Positions 21,776 to 28,758 of a stretch of DNA of 28,758 bases are shown piece after piece. The notes beneath the pieces were generated by a model. That model did no database searches. It was not told where the DNA came from and worked only from the letters and a program-made list of their open reading frames with translations. The translations under genes and the position numbers were made by a program. Source of the stretch: DAIOHQ01 sp036744635 (GTDB lineage Bacteria; Planctomycetota; Phycisphaerae; Tepidisphaerales; Tepidisphaeraceae); NCBI GenBank assembly GCA_036744635.1, contig DAIOHQ010000029.1, positions 1 through 28,758 on the forward strand, read 5' to 3'. Positions within the stretch are counted from its first letter, which is position 1, and every line of letters begins with the position of its first letter.

Positions 21776-22972
21776 ATGACTCAGACGAAATCAATAGCAA
21801 CGGGTATAAAGGATGCGCCGCTCGGCGAGCGGGCGCAGCTCGCGCTGGACACGATCAACTTCAAAGCCACCAAGGGAATTCCCGCCGCCACCATCTACGC
21901 CATGGACGTCCCCTTCATGGAGCAGATGACCGGCCACGCCCCCGGCGACTATGTCCGCGATCCCGACAAGGTCTATCTCGGCTTCAACGAGCTGGCCGGC
22001 GCCTGCATGATCGACCAGTACATCCCCGACAACCCTCTGTCGATGACCGAGCGCGGCTACGAAGGCCCGATCGAAAAATCCGCCACCGCCGGCGCCGATC
22101 AGATCGTCTGCGACGGCATCCTGATCGACTCTCCGGAAGCCGTCGTCGAGCACATGGAGCGCTTCGTCTTTCCCCAGCTCCAGCGCGCGACCGCCGGCCT
22201 GCAATCCACCGAAGCGGCGCGGATTGTGAAAATCATCGCCAACGAGCGCCGCGTCCAATCTCTCTTCGGGCGGAATATTCTGAAATGCGCCTATGAAATA
22301 TTCTCGATCCCCCACTTCCGCTATTACAGCTACGGCTACGAATTTTATTTCATGGCGTATGGCCTGTATCCGGAAGTGATCGAGAAGGATTTTTCGCTGC
22401 AGGCCGACTATGCCACGCTCATCAACCGCGCCGCCGCCCGGGCCATCATCGACGGCGGATTGCCGCGCATCATCCGCCTCGACCACGACATGGCCGACTC
22501 GCGCGGCACACTGGTGGATGTCCGCTCCCTGGACCGCCTCTGGTTCCCCCATTTCGCCCGCTGTATCCGGCCATTCCTCGACGCCGGCATCCGCATCCTC
22601 TGGCACTGCGATGGCAACCTGATAGAGATGGTCCCGCGCCTGCTTGAGGCGGGACTCGGCGGCTTTCAGGGCTTTCAATACGAAGATGGCATGGACTACC
22701 CGCGCATCTGCCGGATGCGCGACCGCGAAGGCAATCCCCTGCTGATCTGGGCGGGCGTCTCCGTCACCACCACCCTTCCCTTCGGCACCAAACAGGATGT
22801 GCGCGACCAACTCCGCTGGCTGGTCGAGCACGGCCCAGGGCAAGGCCTTTTCCTGGGCGTCTCATCCTCGATCACCCCCGGCACCAACCGCGATAACATC
22901 CGCGCCCTGATCGAAGGCCTGAAGTACTATCGCCAGCATGGGCGTAGTGGCGATGGGGGGATTCGGCTATAG
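21776..22972 (+). CDS. Uroporphyrinogen-decarboxylase-family protein
   Basis: A 398-residue protein of the URO-D superfamily, which includes uroporphyrinogen decarboxylase and corrinoid-dependent methyltransferases. Visible features are an N-terminal helix with FKATKGIPAATIYAMDVPFMEQMTG, ADQIVCDGILIDSPE, the RLDHDMADSRGTLVD segment, IRILWHCDGNLIEMVPRLLEAGLGGFQGFQ (H277, C278, placed like the zinc-binding His/Cys of methyltransferase members) and GLFLGVSSSITPGTNRDNI at the end. True HemE has an FAGAPFT-like N-terminal loop that is missing here, so a methyltransferase or uncharacterised role is likelier than haem synthesis. The start is ATG 21776 after GAGAGGCGATGAG. Confidence 0.82.
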   Translation: MTQTKSIATGIKDAPLGERAQLALDTINFKATKGIPAATIYAMDVPFMEQMTGHAPGDYVRDPDKVYLGFNELAGACMIDQYIPDNPLSMTERGYEGPIEKSATAGADQIVCDGILIDSPEAVVEHMERFVFPQLQRATAGLQSTEAARIVKIIANERRVQSLFGRNILKCAYEIFSIPHFRYYSYGYEFYFMAYGLYPEVIEKDFSLQADYATLINRAAARAIIDGGLPRIIRLDHDMADSRGTLVDVRSLDRLWFPHFARCIRPFLDAGIRILWHCDGNLIEMVPRLLEAGLGGFQGFQYEDGMDYPRICRMRDREGNPLLIWAGVSVTTTLPFGTKQDVRDQLRWLVEHGPGQGLFLGVSSSITPGTNRDNIRALIEGLKYYRQHGRSGDGGIRL

Positions 22973-22996
22973 TCGGGCGCTCAACAAGGAGTCTGA

Positions 22997-23395
22997 ATGC
23001 CAGTGGATACGCAGGAAATTCTCGATGCCGCCGCCAAGCTCGGCGACTTGGTGGCGCAGCATCCGGCCGTCGCCAAATACAAACAGGCGCAGAAATTGGT
23101 GGCCGAGGATCCCGACGCCTCGCGGCTGCTGGCCGACTTCGACCGCCAGCTCGAGACCCTTGGCCGCCAGGAGCAATCGGGCATGCCGGTTACCGACGCC
23201 CAGCGCCAGCAGCTCGAATCGCTGCAGTCGCGGATCGTCTCGCACATCAAGGTCAAGTCGCTGAACATGGCGCAGGTGGATTTCATCGATCTGTTGCGCA
23301 AGGTGAATCAGACGATCCAGCGCCCGCTGCAGGAAGCGCCGCAACAACCCGCCAGCCCCGGCGGGCCGCGGCTGACGGGAATGCCGCGGCAGTAA
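22997..23395 (+). CDS. YlbF/YmcA family protein
   Basis: A 132-residue, all-helical protein of the YlbF/YmcA (DUF964) family. The core reads LGDLVAQHPAVAKYKQAQKLVAEDPDASRLLADFDRQLETLGRQEQSGMPVTDAQRQQLESL, then VDFIDLLRKVNQTI, which are the three family helices. In Bacillus, members act with YaaT as factors for RNase Y-dependent mRNA processing; in this lineage the function is unknown. A Pro/Gln-rich tail (about 112-132) is extra. The start is ATG 22997 with AAGGAGTCTGA upstream, an excellent ribosome site, 24 bases after the UroD-like gene. Confidence 0.85.
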   Translation: MPVDTQEILDAAAKLGDLVAQHPAVAKYKQAQKLVAEDPDASRLLADFDRQLETLGRQEQSGMPVTDAQRQQLESLQSRIVSHIKVKSLNMAQVDFIDLLRKVNQTIQRPLQEAPQQPASPGGPRLTGMPRQ

Positions 23396-23520
23396 GAGCG
23401 GCCGCAACGGACAGGGCGTTCGCCGGATGGGACCTCTTGCGGATCGGCAGGCTGAGCGTGGTGCCGGTGCCGCAGGATATGTGGCAGCGCGTTGAGAAAC
23501 TGGCGGCCGAGGGGCAATAA
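23396..23520 (+). pseudogene. Possible remnant of an EVE-domain protein
   Basis: In the space between the YlbF and PH-domain genes, one frame ends WDLLRIGRLSVVPVPQDMWQRVEKLAAEGQ followed by TAA at 23518-23520. LLRIxRLSVxPVxxxxWxxVxxLA is, as I recall, the usual C-terminus of EVE-domain proteins (modified-base readers). There is no start codon or upstream part in frame, so it would be a decayed fragment whose N-terminal 110 residues are gone. The match is short and from memory. Confidence 0.4.
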
Positions 23521-23560
23521 AATCAGCGGCAGGTTTGTCCATTCCGATCCGGAGCCGACC

Positions 23561-24133
23561 ATGAGCGACCCAAACCCGCAGGGATTTCCTTCGGTGAACA
23601 TTCCGCTTACCCCGCCGCACCAGGAGCCAGGGGATAAGGAAGAGGTCTACTACGAAGGCTCGCCGCTGCTGCGCGGGAACGTCGGGCGGATGTTCGGATA
23701 TTGCCTGTTTGGAATCGTGCTGATCGCGGTGCCGATTGTCGCCGCGATGGGGAAATGGAGTTGGTGGCCGGGCTTCTGGCTGACGGCGGTGTTTCTGATC
23801 GGCGGCGGCATTCTGCTGGCCGCACCAATCCTTTTCGCCAAAACCATCCGCTATCGCATCACCAATTATCGCATCGATTACGAGCGCGGGGTCTTTACCA
23901 AGAGAATTGACACGCTGGAGCTGTGGCACGTGGAGGACATCAGCTTCGAGCAATCGCTGATCGATCGCATCTTGGGGGTGGGAAATATCCTCATCGTCTC
24001 GCACGACACCACCACGCCGCGGCTGCTATTGCACGGGCTGCCGCACCCGCGGCCGGTGTTCGATGCCCTCAAGGAGCGGATCATCGCGGTCAAGCGGCAG
24101 CGCGGCGTGGTGAAGATGGACACCGGCACGTGA
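23561..24133 (+). CDS. Membrane protein with bacterial PH domain
   Basis: A 190-residue protein. A polar N-terminus (1-40) is followed by two membrane helices at about 47-63 and 68-92 (FGYCLFGIVLIAVPIVAAM, then FWLTAVFLIGGGILLAAPIL). A cytoplasmic bPH_2 domain (about 95-165) follows: IRYRITNYRIDYERGVFTKRIDTLELWHVEDISFEQSLIDRILGVGNILI. The YRITNxRI, IDxxELxxVxDI and LGxGxI steps are hallmarks of this family (YdbT/YdbS-like), of unknown function. The start is ATG 23561 with GGAG upstream. The open frame reaches 69 bases further, but that part has no ribosome site. Confidence 0.87.
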   Translation: MSDPNPQGFPSVNIPLTPPHQEPGDKEEVYYEGSPLLRGNVGRMFGYCLFGIVLIAVPIVAAMGKWSWWPGFWLTAVFLIGGGILLAAPILFAKTIRYRITNYRIDYERGVFTKRIDTLELWHVEDISFEQSLIDRILGVGNILIVSHDTTTPRLLLHGLPHPRPVFDALKERIIAVKRQRGVVKMDTGT

Positions 24134-24135
24134 GC

Positions 24136-24157
24136 AGCGGAGATTCAGCGGAGATTC
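24136..24157. repeat. Two tandem copies of AGCGGAGATTC
   Basis: A short 11-bp direct duplication just after the PH-domain gene. It has no evident function. Confidence 0.6.
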
Positions 24158-24215
24158 AGCGTTCAAAAAGTCTGGACGCGCGCAGTACCATGGGCAATTG
24201 AAAAGGAGCTGAGCC

Positions 24216-24593
24216 GTGGCAGAAAAACATCGCAAACTCACCAAGGAAGAAGCCCCGGATACCGCCCGCGTCTATGAGCGCGCCGACCCGGCGAAGGAAT
24301 CCGGCATGGGCCGGCTGGACAACAACAAGGCGGTGCCCGCACAGGGCGCGGACCAGATGCATCAGGCCGTGAAGAACAAGCAGGCGCTGCGTCAGATCAA
24401 CGCCGAGGATGAGACCGATCAGCAGCAGGCCGGGCAGGATGCCCGTGCGCGGCGCGATGCTGCTGCAGCGCCGCAGCCCGATCATTCGATGCGTGAAGAG
24501 GAACCAATGGGGGAGGACCAGGCCCCGATGGACATCAAGGACAAGCGGCAAAAGCGCCAGCCGCGCACCGAAGGCAAAGGGGGAACGCCGTGA
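24216..24593 (+). CDS. Hydrophilic, probably disordered small protein
   Basis: A 125-residue protein made almost wholly of polar and charged residues with many Gln, Ala, Glu and Lys; no hydrophobic core, membrane helix or cysteine. It begins AEKHRKLTKEEAPDTARVYERADPAKESGMGRLDNN and ends in a basic stretch (KDKRQKRQPRTEGKGG). The start is GTG 24216, supported by AAAAGGAGCTGAGCC. Composition suggests a stress-type or linker protein, but no family is recognised. It stands alone between the PH-domain gene and a repeat block. Confidence 0.7.
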   Translation: MAEKHRKLTKEEAPDTARVYERADPAKESGMGRLDNNKAVPAQGADQMHQAVKNKQALRQINAEDETDQQQAGQDARARRDAAAAPQPDHSMREEEPMGEDQAPMDIKDKRQKRQPRTEGKGGTP

Positions 24594-24601
24594 AGCAGGG
24601 A

Positions 24602-24715
24602 TGACAGGCAGGAATGCCTGTCAAACGGCAGACAGGATTGTCCGGCCCCACCAATGAGGAATGTCTGCCCCACCAATGAGGAATGTCTGTCTCACCAGCC
24701 AGGAATGTCTGGCCT
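24602..24715. repeat. Inverse-orientation hairpin and 22-bp tandem repeat block
   Basis: First a perfect hairpin TGACAGGCA-GGAA-TGCCTGTCA (24602-24623), then CACCAATGAGGAATGTCTG units beginning at 24649, 24671 and 24693 (a 22-base period; the third is diverged). Read on the minus strand these are GGTGGGGCAGACATTCCTCA units, so this is the same family as the arrays at 3503 and 14349 but inverted. The remaining bases up to 24913 show no gene or clear promoter. Confidence 0.8.
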
Positions 24716-24913
24716 GCCAATCAAGGGGAAGGGGTAGCGCATGCGGCAGCGGCAATATTTGCCTGTGTCCGATAATCACTCAATCAAATCGACTTATCTG
24801 GCCGATGCATCTTTCAAGCTGCCCGGTTCGTGCCGGGGCGCTGTCGCCGTTGCGTGGCCTGTTCGCGGCCGGCGGGAACGCCGCTTTGGCCGGGGTAGAT
24901 TTTCGGAGAACGC

Positions 24914-26488
24914 ATGTCGCCGGATCGGAAGATCTGTTCGCTCGACCGCCTGCTGGGGCTGCGCCGGGAGGCCGCCGCCAAGGGGCGCAGGGTCATTCAT
25001 TGCCATGGCTGCTTCGACATCGTTCATCCCGGGCACATTCAATACCTTCAGTTCGCCCGCGGCCAGGGGGACGTGCTCATCGTTTCGGTGAGCGCGGATC
25101 CACAGGTGAACAAAGGGGCGAACCGGCCGCTGATTCCCGATGACCTGCGGGCGTCGAGCGTGGCGGCGCTGGAGTGCGTCGATTATGTGTACGTGAACCC
25201 GGATGCGACGGCGGTGGAGCTGATCGAGCAGCTTCGGCCGGATGTCTACGTGAAGGGGCGGGAGTATGAGCATAACCAGGACCCGCGCTTCCTGGCCGAG
25301 CGCGATTGCGTGATGCGCTTTGGCGGGAGGGTGGTTTTCTCCAGCGGGGACATCGTCTATTCCTCGACTTCATTGATTGGAACGCTGCAGCAGCCCGAAG
25401 TGTTTCAGGATGAGAAGGTGAAGCGTTTTCGCCAGCAGTACAACCTGACCGACTTCCATCTGGCCAACCTGATCGATTCCTTTCGCGGCCGGCGCATCGT
25501 GGTGGTGGGCGACTATATTCTGGATCGGTATCACTTCTGCGACGCAACGAACATCGCATCGGAAGGGCCGATGATGTCGCTGCGCCATCTGCGGCACGAA
25601 GACTATGACGGCGGGGCGGCGATTATCGCGCTGCACCTGGCGGGGCTGGGGGCGCAGGCCACGCTGGTGACGTCGCTGGCGCACGATGACCAATCACTGG
25701 AGATCGAGGCGCGGCTGATGGCGCGGGGGATGGAGACGCAGTGTTTGCACCATCGCCGGCAGGTGGTGACCAAGCATCGCTATCTCGTCGATCAATCCAA
25801 GCTCTTCAAGATCGATCAGGGCGGGACGGCGCCGCTGGACTCGGCGCAGGAGCAGATCCTGATGGAGCATATTTTCGCGGCGGCGGAGGGCGCGGATGGA
25901 ATCATCTTCGCGGACTTCGGCTACGGCGTGCTGACGGCGCCGCTGCTGGACCGGATTTTGCCGGAGTTGCGGCCGCGGGTGGCGGTGATCACCGCGGACA
26001 TCAGCGGGATGCAGAGCAATTTGCTGCGCTTTCGCGATGTGGACCTGCTGTGCCCGACCGAGCGCGAGCTGCGCGAGGAGATGCACGATTTTTCCAGCGG
26101 GCTGAATGCGGTGGTGTGCGGGCTGTTTGAGGCGACGGCGGCCCGGCACGCGTTTATCACCATGGGCAAGCAGGGGCTGATCGTGTTCGACCAGTATCGC
26201 AAGCCCGATGGCCAAGAGGCGTGGGAGCGGCGGCTGCGCAGCGAGTATCTGCCGGCCATGACATCGGTGGCGACCGATCCGCTGGGGTGCGGGGATGCGC
26301 TGCTGGCCACGGCCAGCTTGGCGCTGGCGGCGGGCGGGACGGCACACGCCGCGGCGTTTCTGGGATCGCTGGCGGCGGCGATTGAGGTGCAGCACGTCGG
26401 GAATCATCCGATCACTACTGAACAACTACTGGGGCGTTTGACCAACCAACAGCCGAGTCGCGTTGAGCCGGCGCGGCTGGCTTCGTGA
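24914..26488 (+). CDS. HldE-like bifunctional enzyme with inverted domain order
   Basis: A 524-residue protein. Residues 1-165 are a nucleotidyltransferase of the cytidylyltransferase/RfaE2 type (HCHGCFDIVHPGHIQYL, with the HxGH motif at 38-41; YVKGREYE near 118). Residues 190-510 are a PfkB-type kinase like RfaE1/HldE-N: VVVGDYILDRYHFCDATNIASEGP, DYDGGAAIIALHLAGLGA, and DPLGCGDALLA, in which D461 is the catalytic base and the usual GAGD reads GCGD. In E. coli HldE the kinase comes first, so the order here is reversed. The expected role is phosphorylation of a heptose 7-phosphate and activation of the 1-phosphate with a nucleotide for surface glycans; the exact sugar is inferred. The start is ATG 24914. 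The CgeB-like glycosyltransferase starts 7 bases after the stop. Confidence 0.88.
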   Translation: MSPDRKICSLDRLLGLRREAAAKGRRVIHCHGCFDIVHPGHIQYLQFARGQGDVLIVSVSADPQVNKGANRPLIPDDLRASSVAALECVDYVYVNPDATAVELIEQLRPDVYVKGREYEHNQDPRFLAERDCVMRFGGRVVFSSGDIVYSSTSLIGTLQQPEVFQDEKVKRFRQQYNLTDFHLANLIDSFRGRRIVVVGDYILDRYHFCDATNIASEGPMMSLRHLRHEDYDGGAAIIALHLAGLGAQATLVTSLAHDDQSLEIEARLMARGMETQCLHHRRQVVTKHRYLVDQSKLFKIDQGGTAPLDSAQEQILMEHIFAAAEGADGIIFADFGYGVLTAPLLDRILPELRPRVAVITADISGMQSNLLRFRDVDLLCPTERELREEMHDFSSGLNAVVCGLFEATAARHAFITMGKQGLIVFDQYRKPDGQEAWERRLRSEYLPAMTSVATDPLGCGDALLATASLALAAGGTAHAAAFLGSLAAAIEVQHVGNHPITTEQLLGRLTNQQPSRVEPARLAS

Positions 26489-26495
26489 GGAACGC

Positions 26496-28688
26496 TTGAA
26501 CGCCACACCCGCCGAGACCGACTGGATTCGCCTCACGCTGCTGGGGGCGCAGTTTGAGGGCAACTGCGAGGCGCTTGCGGCACGCTATCCGGATTTGGCG
26601 GCGGAGCTGCGAGGCTTTCGTCCTCGGCACGAGCATCTCATCAAGCCGGGAGCATCGAATCTGTCGCTGGCGACACGGTCGCCCGCTGGCGCCCTCACGG
26701 CCATCCCCGAGCGAGTTTCCCCGGCGGCGGCACAGCAGACAGTGATGCAGATTTTTCCAAGCGGGGCGTGCACTGAGGCGGTGCTGGTGGCGGGCGTGGA
26801 TCAGGGGTGGCTATGGCAGGCGCTGTATGCGCTGCCGATATCCGTGCCGGCGATGCCCGGGCATCGGCCGCCGCTGTTTTTTCTGGTGGGCGAGATCGAG
26901 CAGCTTTGGATCGCGCTGCACCTGCACGACTGGCGGAAGCTGCTGGCGGATACGCGGGTGCGGCTGTTTTGTGGGGCGAATGCGGCCGGGCAGCTTCGCC
27001 AGTGTTTGGAGATGGAACTACGGACGCCGTGGCCACGGTTAGCGCTGACGATCGATAATGCGATTTGGCCTGTTGCGCAGGAGCAGACGGTGGGCGGGTA
27101 CGCCCACCCTACGGGAGCGCCGGAACTTGGACAGAGTGGATTTGATTCTGTGCTGGCGGCGGCGCGGGAGAAGATCACGAGCGATCTGGAGCGGGCATTG
27201 GCGGCGCTCGATCAGCACTATGCCGAGCAGAGCCCGGCCGTCGTTGCGGCGCGGCTGCGGTCCGGGGAGGCGCTGCGAATTTTGGGGATTACTTCGCGCT
27301 ACACGACGTTTTTGCAGCATTCGATGCGCGACTGGCTGGCCGGTTTTGAAGAGTTAGGGCACGTGACGGAGCTTGTGATTGAGGATGCGGATCACGAGGT
27401 TTCCACCAACCTGGTGTATGCCAGGGCGTGCGCGGAGTTTCGGCCGGACGTGGTGCTGATCATCGATCATTACCGGGCGGAGTTTGGCGGATTGCCGCAG
27501 TGTGCGCCGTGCGTGATGTGGGTTCAGGATTTTCTGCCGAATATTTTTCGGCCACAGGCGGGGGCGGCGCAGGGTCGCTGGGACTATGTGCTGGGACATG
27601 GAATGCAGGAGTGCGTTGAATTGTATGGGTATCCGGCGGGGCGCTTCATGCCGGCGGGGGTGGGGAGCAATCCGAAGCGATTTGCCCCGCGGCCGCTGGG
27701 CGCTGACGAGGCTGAACGATTCACCTGCGACATTTCATTTGTCAGCCACAGCGGCACGCCGGCGGAGACGATTCTGGCGGAGCAGATCGAGAAGATTGGG
27801 TCCGCGGAAGGGAAGCGGCTGCTGACGGATGTATTTGAGCGACTGAAGGCGATCTACGACGGCGGCGGCGCCATCACGCATCCGCGGGCGATTGAGGCGC
27901 TGATCCGCCAGTCACTGCTGGCGACGAAAACGGAGATCGCGCCGGCGCAGATGCCGGCGCTGGCGGAATTTTTCACCGGGCGGATCAACAACACGCTGTA
28001 CCGGCATCAGACGCTGGCGTGGGCGGCGGAGATGGATGTGGAGATGCATCTGTATGGGCGGGGATGGGAGATGAATCCGCGTTTCAAGAAATTTGCGCGG
28101 GGAGTGGCGGACAATCAGTCGCAGCTTTCGGCGATTTATCAGGCCAGCCGGATCAATTTGCAGGTGGTTCCGTTCGGGGTGGTGCATCAGCGGTTGCTGG
28201 ATGGGCTGAGCGCGGGCGGGTTTTTTCTGCTTCGCGAGCATGGCGGGGATCGGCTGCGGGAATTTCTGCCGGAGATTGTGCGATGGGTGCGGGAAGGCGG
28301 GGCGCGGTCGAATGTGGAGATTCGCAATCGGGCGACGCCGGAGATTCGGGCGCTGATCGAACGGGTCAATGCTTTGATGGGCACCGACCTGCTCGATTCC
28401 GAACAGAGTTATGCGATGTGGCTGGAGATGAACGAGGCGGGGGATTATCTCACTTCCGCCTCGGCGGTATGGCCGGAATACGATCAGGTGGCCTTTGGAT
28501 CCAGGGATGAGTTGCACGGACAAATCCAGCATTTTCTGAGCGATCCTGGGCAGCGCCGGCGGATCGCGGAGTCGATGCGGCGGCCGGTGATTGAGCATTT
28601 TACCTATGCGGGAATTACGCGGCGGTTGCTGGATTTTGTCGCGGCGGATTTGGAACGGGGGGCGGCGGTGCGGGAGTTGGCGGCGTGA
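26496..28688 (+). CDS. CgeB-like glycosyltransferase
   Basis: A 730-residue protein. The C-terminal 460 residues have the pattern of CgeB/Glyco_trans_1_2 transferases: RILGITSRYTTFLQHSMRDWLAGFEELGH, RPDVVLIIDHYRAEFGGLPQCAPCVMWVQDFLP, CDISFVSHSG, VEMHLYGRGWEMNP, and FGVVHQRLLDGLSAGGFFLL plus EHFTYAGITRRLLDF at the end. This implies a GT-B fold that transfers a sugar, perhaps the heptose made by the preceding enzyme, to a cell-surface glycan. The N-terminal 230 residues are unrecognised. Residues about 198-208 (VGGYAHPTG) come from a hairpin repeat. The start is TTG 26496 with GAGGAA upstream; another TTG 33 bases earlier overlaps the previous gene. Confidence 0.8.
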   Translation: MNATPAETDWIRLTLLGAQFEGNCEALAARYPDLAAELRGFRPRHEHLIKPGASNLSLATRSPAGALTAIPERVSPAAAQQTVMQIFPSGACTEAVLVAGVDQGWLWQALYALPISVPAMPGHRPPLFFLVGEIEQLWIALHLHDWRKLLADTRVRLFCGANAAGQLRQCLEMELRTPWPRLALTIDNAIWPVAQEQTVGGYAHPTGAPELGQSGFDSVLAAAREKITSDLERALAALDQHYAEQSPAVVAARLRSGEALRILGITSRYTTFLQHSMRDWLAGFEELGHVTELVIEDADHEVSTNLVYARACAEFRPDVVLIIDHYRAEFGGLPQCAPCVMWVQDFLPNIFRPQAGAAQGRWDYVLGHGMQECVELYGYPAGRFMPAGVGSNPKRFAPRPLGADEAERFTCDISFVSHSGTPAETILAEQIEKIGSAEGKRLLTDVFERLKAIYDGGGAITHPRAIEALIRQSLLATKTEIAPAQMPALAEFFTGRINNTLYRHQTLAWAAEMDVEMHLYGRGWEMNPRFKKFARGVADNQSQLSAIYQASRINLQVVPFGVVHQRLLDGLSAGGFFLLREHGGDRLREFLPEIVRWVREGGARSNVEIRNRATPEIRALIERVNALMGTDLLDSEQSYAMWLEMNEAGDYLTSASAVWPEYDQVAFGSRDELHGQIQHFLSDPGQRRRIAESMRRPVIEHFTYAGITRRLLDFVAADLERGAAVRELAA
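27088..27116. repeat. Hairpin repeat inside the glycosyltransferase gene
   Basis: GGTGGGCG-GGTA-CGCCCACC (27089-27108) followed by CTACGGGA. 29 bases are identical to 28693-28721. It is read in frame as VGGYAHPTG between two helical segments. Confidence 0.9.
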
Positions 28689-28692
28689 GAAG

Positions 28693-28758
28693 CGGTGGGC
28701 GGGTACGCCCACCCTACGGGATTGCGTAGGGGCGGGGTCTCCCCGCCCTGTCTGGAGG
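28693..28758. repeat. Hairpin repeats at the window end
   Basis: The 29-base copy of the 27088 element lies four bases after the glycosyltransferase stop. A second hairpin follows, GGGCGGGG-TCT-CCCCGCCC (28730-28748). No gene begins before the window ends. Confidence 0.85.

Overview
The window is high-GC DNA with dense, short intergenic palindromic repeats. Many of these translate into stock phrases such as VGQTFLSA, VARVSNPC, GTGYQPV and VGGYAHPTG. From memory of such repeats and of the gene families present (GH38 mannosidase, MtnA, FabI, a ketosynthase pair, DUF456, a HldE-like enzyme), I infer a member of the Planctomycetota, perhaps Phycisphaerae-like. Taxonomy could not be checked. Two runs of exactly 100 N show that this is a scaffold, probably from a draft or metagenome assembly.

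Layout. (1) 1-6176: the end of a small unknown gene, then three genes on the minus strand: a GH38 alpha-mannosidase (302-3316), mtnA (3634-4707) and mgtE (4704-6176, overlapping mtnA by an ATGA). A tandem hairpin-repeat array lies between the mannosidase and mtnA and supplies the mtnA stop codon. (2) 6308-12356: a 6 kb integrative element inserted in the 3' end of tRNA-Gly(GCC), bounded by 27-bp direct repeats. It carries an AlpA-like HTH protein, a DUF3987-type ATPase, small proteins, a terminase-small-subunit-like protein, a Cro/CI-type regulator and a tyrosine integrase, with no capsid, large terminase or transfer gene. (3) 12464-13820, minus strand: a single-domain response regulator and fabI. 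(4) 13849-14604: repeats and two assembly gaps. (5) 14605-20273, plus strand: a lipid or polyene-type cluster of an ACP-dehydratase fusion, a LolA-like carrier, an LpxL-like acyltransferase and a ketosynthase fused to a second, inactive ketosynthase (KS-CLF). (6) 20399-24593: an ECF-sigma-like protein with a membrane anchor, a DUF456 protein, a UroD-family protein, a YlbF-family protein, an EVE-domain remnant, a PH-domain membrane protein and a disordered small protein. (7) 24914-28688: a heptose kinase/nucleotidyltransferase with inverted domain order, followed 7 bases later by a CgeB-like glycosyltransferase.

The strongest observation concerns the element. Its attachment core lies inside the integrase reading frame. 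In the integrated state the integrase runs into the antisense of the tRNA and stops there, while an in-frame continuation of about 60 residues is stranded at the other end of the element. Excision would rejoin them into a 478-residue protein. This is the logic of archaeal SSV-type integrases, seen here in what looks like a bacterial element.

The second theme is hairpin repeats that have entered genes without breaking frame: four in the KS-CLF gene, one in the glycosyltransferase gene, one forming the mtnA C-terminus, and two forming the N-terminus and apparent signal peptide of the LolA-like protein.
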